From the NCBI GenBank assembly GCA_038123275.1, contig JAYORG010000012.1, positions 1 to 46,177 of the forward strand: a DNA stretch of 46,177 bases, written 5' to 3'. The translations under genes were made by a program, and so were the position numbers. Source of the DNA: CAJQHT01 sp038123275 (lineage in GTDB: Bacteria; Pseudomonadota; Alphaproteobacteria; Rickettsiales; UBA1997). Under the pieces are notes generated by a model that saw nothing but the letters and a program-made list of their open reading frames with translations, had not been told where the DNA came from and did no database searches. Numbering within the stretch: position 1 is the first letter of the stretch; each line of letters starts with the position of its first letter. Below, in pieces: positions 43,113-46,177 of this stretch.

Positions 43113-43961
43113 ATGACACATTTTATTCATTTAAATAATCGTAGTTTAGTTTTTATTAATGGCTCTGACCATGTTTCTTTTTTGCAGGGTTTAATTTCTG
43201 GAGATGTTTCTAAAATAGCTAAAGGTAAAGCTATATATTCTTTGATGCTTAATCCACAAGGAAGGTTTTTATATGAGTTTTTTATCACTAAATATAAGGA
43301 TGGTTTAATTTTAGAAGTTGCTAATGATGTGGTAGATGGCTTTATAAAGAAGCTTTCTTTTTATAGGTTAAGGTCTGACGTTGAGATTAAAAAATTAGAA
43401 AACATAAAGGTATTTTTTATTGATGATGTTGGTTTTAAAATGAATGATGAAATTAATTTTAAAGATCCAAGAAAAGAAAATTTTGGCATAAGGTGCTATT
43501 CAAATAAGGAAAATTTCTCAAAAATTTCTCAAAATAATAATTTAATTGAAGAAAATCTCAATTTTTATCATAATTTACGTTTAAACAACAAGATTATTGA
43601 TGAAAATGACCTTATTTTTGATAAGTCTATTATTGTAGAGTATGGTATGGATGATTTTAATGCTATTGATTATGAAAAAGGCTGTTATGTTGGTCAGGAA
43701 GTAGTGGCTCGGTCTCATTATCGTGGTCAAAGGCGTAAAAAAATATTTTTAGTTGAGGTGAATAATTTAGATCAAATTGTAAAAGGCAGTGAAATTACTT
43801 GGCAAAGTAAAAAACAAGGTGTAATTTTATCTTCATTATTTTACCAAAATAAATTACAGGCTTTGTCTTTGATTAAGAATGTTGATTTAGAAGGAAATGA
43901 AATAGATTTATCTAGCCTTGAATTAATGGTTAATGATAAAAAAGTAATTATTAAAAAGTAA
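43113..43961 (+). CDS. ygfZ: YgfZ/IBA57-type folate-binding protein for Fe-S assembly
   Basis: A 282-residue protein of the GcvT-like YgfZ/CAF17 family, which supports maturation of certain iron-sulfur enzymes in a folate-dependent way. The invariant KGCYVGQEVVARSHYRGQ (Cys in KGCYxGQE, ~190) is present. The N-terminal marks FLQGLISGDVSKI and YSLMLNPQGRFLYEF are also family-typical. Some of its clients, such as radical SAM enzymes like HemW next door, need Fe-S clusters. It starts a run of four same-strand genes (permease 10 bp after, TIGR02186 protein, UspA). Confidence 0.92.
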   Translation: MTHFIHLNNRSLVFINGSDHVSFLQGLISGDVSKIAKGKAIYSLMLNPQGRFLYEFFITKYKDGLILEVANDVVDGFIKKLSFYRLRSDVEIKKLENIKVFFIDDVGFKMNDEINFKDPRKENFGIRCYSNKENFSKISQNNNLIEENLNFYHNLRLNNKIIDENDLIFDKSIIVEYGMDDFNAIDYEKGCYVGQEVVARSHYRGQRRKKIFLVEVNNLDQIVKGSEITWQSKKQGVILSSLFYQNKLQALSLIKNVDLEGNEIDLSSLELMVNDKKVIIKK

Positions 43962-43971
43962 TTTTAAAGCG

Positions 43972-44910
43972 ATGCAGATTTACTTACCAATTGCCGAAAT
44001 TCCAGTTAATATTCTTATTATTCTATCTCTTGGCCTTCTAACGGGTATTTTAGCGGGTATTTTTGGTATTGGTGGTGGTTTTTTAGCAACACCATTATTG
44101 ATGTTTATTGGCATTACTCCAGCAATTGCTGTTTCAACTTCAGCAAATCAAATTACAGCTTCCTCTGTCTCTGGTTTATTAACACATTTTAAACGTGCAG
44201 GAGTAGATATTAAGATGGGCTCTGTGCTGTTAGTAGGGGGATTAGTGGGCTCTTTTGTTGGAGTTTGGATTTTTGGTATTTTACAACAAATTGGTCAAAT
44301 TGATCTGGTTGTGTCTTTAGTATATGTAATTTTCTTGGGAGCAATAGGTAGTTTAATGTTATTTGATAGTTCTAAAACTATTTTAGAAAAGAAGTTTGAT
44401 TTTACCTTTAAGAAGAAAAAGACAAAGAAAATTGGCTTAATAGGTAAAATAATAAAAAGATTAGCCAAGCTTCCTTTAAAAACTCATTTTCCTAAATCTG
44501 ATATTAAGGTTAGTTTAATAGTGCCTTTAGCTCTTGGAGCCATAGTTGGAACTTTAGTCTCGTTAATGGGAATTGGCGGTGGGTTTATTATGATTCCAGC
44601 GATGGTTTATATTTTAAGAATGCCTTCAAATGTTATTGTTGGAACTTCTCTATTTCAAATAGTTTTTATTGCTGGAAATGTTACTTTTTTACAAGCATAT
44701 AGTAACCATAATGTTGATGTAGTTTTAGCCTTTTTAATGATTATTAGTTCTGTAATAGGAGCACAGATTGGTTGTAGAGTTGGTTATAAAATTGATGCTA
44801 ATAGTTTAAGGTCTTTACTTTCTATTTTAATTTTGGCAGTTTGCATTAAGATGATTGCTAATTTATTTGTTGATCCGGTTAGTTTATATAGTATTGAATT
44901 ACTTAAATAA
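43972..44910 (+). CDS. TauE/SafE-family sulfite/organosulfonate permease
   Basis: A 312-residue inner-membrane protein of the TSUP family with about eight TM segments. The repeated family motifs GILAGIFGIGGGFLATPLLM (~24) and VGTLVSLMGIGGGFIMIPAM (~192) mark the two inverted halves. A basic cytoplasmic loop (KFDFTFKKKKTKKIG, ~140) lies between them. Members move sulfite, sulfoacetate or similar anions; the substrate here is unknown. It is 10 bp after ygfZ and 3 bp before the TIGR02186 gene. The TSUP-TIGR02186 pairing recurs in alphaproteobacteria, so the two proteins probably work together at the membrane. Confidence 0.9.
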   Translation: MQIYLPIAEIPVNILIILSLGLLTGILAGIFGIGGGFLATPLLMFIGITPAIAVSTSANQITASSVSGLLTHFKRAGVDIKMGSVLLVGGLVGSFVGVWIFGILQQIGQIDLVVSLVYVIFLGAIGSLMLFDSSKTILEKKFDFTFKKKKTKKIGLIGKIIKRLAKLPLKTHFPKSDIKVSLIVPLALGAIVGTLVSLMGIGGGFIMIPAMVYILRMPSNVIVGTSLFQIVFIAGNVTFLQAYSNHNVDVVLAFLMIISSVIGAQIGCRVGYKIDANSLRSLLSILILAVCIKMIANLFVDPVSLYSIELLK

Positions 44911-44913
44911 AGA

Positions 44914-45651
44914 ATGTTAAGAATTTTAATTGTAACAGTTTTATTTTCTCTTCATTTTTCAAATGAAATTTTTGCTAGGCCAATAATTTCTGGAATTTCA
45001 ACTAATGAAATTAATATTGATAGTAATTTTACTGGAAAGAAAATCTTACTTTTTGGTGCTAAGGGTGATGTTGGCGATATTATTATTGTAATTAGAGGTC
45101 CAAAAAAGAATTATATAGTTAATAAAAAATCCAAGGTTCTTGGAATTTGGCATAATAAAAAGAGAATAAAATTTGAAGATGTAAATAGTTATTATTCCTT
45201 TTTTTCAACCGATCCTCATTTAGAAAATAATGAGTTATTTAAACGTTTACAAATTGGCAAAAGAAACATTAGCTTAAAAACTAGCGATGAAGAAAAGGAA
45301 GGAGATGTAATTAATTTTCGTTTACAGTTAATTGATAAATTGGCTCAAAATGACCTTTATCTAGAAAACTCTGCTCAAATTGATTTTTTAGACGAAACTT
45401 TATTTAAGGTTATATTAGATTTTCCAAAAAATATTGCTCGTGGGGAATATTTAGTTGAGATTTACTTGGTTGATGATGGCAACTTAACTGCATTTCAGTC
45501 AATTCCAATTTATGTAAACCAGGTTGGGTTTAGTGCTAAAGTTAATGATATGGCACATTATCAGTCTTTTAGATATGCTATTATTGCAATTTTTTTAGCA
45601 GTTGGTGCTGGATTTATTGCTAATTATGTTTTTAATAAACTTTTTAAATAA
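44914..45651 (+). CDS. TIGR02186-family alphaproteobacterial membrane protein
   Basis: A 245-residue protein. It has a signal peptide (MLRILIVTVLFSLHF..., cleavage near FA-RP, residue 22) and an extracytoplasmic domain beginning IISGISTNEINIDSNFTGKK. The family-typical VIRGPKKNYIVNKKSKVLGIW and YYSFFSTDPHL follow, and one C-terminal TM (YAIIAIFLAVGAGFIANYVF). The family is restricted largely to alphaproteobacteria and has no known biochemical function. It follows the TauE/SafE-type permease by 3 bp and precedes the UspA gene by 7 bp, so it is probably the accessory subunit of the transporter. Confidence 0.85.
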   Translation: MLRILIVTVLFSLHFSNEIFARPIISGISTNEINIDSNFTGKKILLFGAKGDVGDIIIVIRGPKKNYIVNKKSKVLGIWHNKKRIKFEDVNSYYSFFSTDPHLENNELFKRLQIGKRNISLKTSDEEKEGDVINFRLQLIDKLAQNDLYLENSAQIDFLDETLFKVILDFPKNIARGEYLVEIYLVDDGNLTAFQSIPIYVNQVGFSAKVNDMAHYQSFRYAIIAIFLAVGAGFIANYVFNKLFK

Positions 45652-45658
45652 TAACGAT

Positions 45659-46123
45659 ATGGCACGAAAATCTAATATATTAGTTTGTATTGATATTACT
45701 AGCGCTTCTAGCATAACTTTAAGATATGCTTGTTTAAAAGCCAAGAAAACTGGTTTTTCAGTTCATATTTTGGCCGTAATAGAGTCATCATATAAAAGCA
45801 TGTTATTTGTTTCTGAGGCTGTTGGCAAAGATAAAAGAATGCAAGTTGAAGAGCATTTAAGTAAGTTAATTGAAGAAGTTAATAAAGAAACTGGTATTAT
45901 TCCTACAATTAGCATTAGAGAGGGTGATATTTCTTCGGAGATTATTAAGGCAGTAAAAGATGATGAAGATTGTGCTATGGTGATATTAGGAAAATCTAGT
46001 ACATCTTTAAGTGATAATACAGTTTTGCCAATAATCTCTAGGAAAATTGGCAATAAAGTTAGGGTTCCTGTTGTGATAGTTCCTGAGAATATGGATGAGG
46101 GATATTTGAAACGTCTAGCCTAA
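45659..46123 (+). CDS. Universal stress protein, UspA family
   Basis: A 154-residue cytoplasmic alpha/beta protein. It begins NILVCIDITSASSITLRYAC, the first strand and nucleotide-binding Asp of the Usp fold. It has ISIREGDISSEIIKAVKDDE in the middle and MVILGKSS...RKIGNKVRVPVVIVPE at the end. The usual GSRGxxG(9x)G(S/T) ATP motif is replaced by GKSSTSLSDNT..., so ATP binding is uncertain. The ATG at 45659 is preferred over an in-frame GTG at 45602, which would overlap the previous gene by 50 bp. The last 54 bp of the window hold no gene. Confidence 0.88.
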   Translation: MARKSNILVCIDITSASSITLRYACLKAKKTGFSVHILAVIESSYKSMLFVSEAVGKDKRMQVEEHLSKLIEEVNKETGIIPTISIREGDISSEIIKAVKDDEDCAMVILGKSSTSLSDNTVLPIISRKIGNKVRVPVVIVPENMDEGYLKRLA

Positions 46124-46177
46124 AATTAATCAGTTTTGGTGGGGAAAAGGTTGGATTTGATCTTTACTTGGAAAATT

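Overview
The window is AT-rich throughout (well under 40% GC by eye). It looks like a draft scaffold from an alphaproteobacterium, probably a host-associated member of the Rickettsiales or a similar group. The signs are ankyrin and leucine-rich-repeat (LRR) genes in decay, a very large cadherin-repeat surface protein, a TIGR02186-type alphaproteobacterial membrane protein, insertion sequences, and a lone carAB/pyrB pyrimidine cluster. The taxonomy is inferred from gene content only. A run of 100 Ns (32013-32112) is an assembly gap inside a repetitive gene.

Layout, left half. The window opens with the 3' end of a photolyase gene, then a ~160 bp palindromic repeat. Next comes the first of two apparently identical ~2.5 kb IS110-family elements, each carrying a transposase, an upstream structured non-coding region and a convergent 399-codon cargo gene. 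The first copy sits at the 3' end of a damaged ankyrin/LRR locus. Between the copies lie a metal-handling operon (outer-membrane protein, MerP-like, MerT-like, CsoR-type repressor) with a repressible-looking promoter, a CHASE-domain membrane protein, acylphosphatase and pgpA. The second copy separates pgpA from what looks like its own terminator. After it come birA-folC, carAB (minus strand), a second copy of the palindromic repeat, pyrB, a broken LRR gene, an O-methyltransferase-type gene and an ArsR regulator. The regulator diverges from a phosphate-acquisition pair (pstS and an OprP-type porin).

Layout, right half. A DEAD-box RNA helicase is followed by the giant cadherin-repeat protein. 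Then come a two-TM potassium channel with an RCK domain, a YgjP-type metallopeptidase, a periplasmic cyclophilin, a HIT protein, a cystathionine beta-lyase-type enzyme, an unrecognised 374-aa protein, acetyl-CoA synthetase and hemW. The last stretch is a run of ygfZ, a TauE/SafE permease, a TIGR02186 protein and a UspA protein.

The strongest discovery is in the IS110-like elements. The non-coding region upstream of the transposase folds by hand into two hairpins, each with a 12+12 nt internal loop. The loops contain sequences matching the element's own ends (donor guides) and its two insertion sites (target guides) around a CT core. Joining the two ends in a circle would also create a near-consensus promoter in front of this RNA. 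This is the architecture of an IS110 bridge RNA, but in an element that also carries a cargo gene. The cargo protein has a His/Asp/Gln/Cys arrangement like clan CE cysteine proteases and YopJ-type acetyltransferases, so the element may spread a host-directed effector. The second notable signal is a palindromic repeat family whose two copies differ in stem sequence but keep pairing through compensatory and G-T wobble changes.
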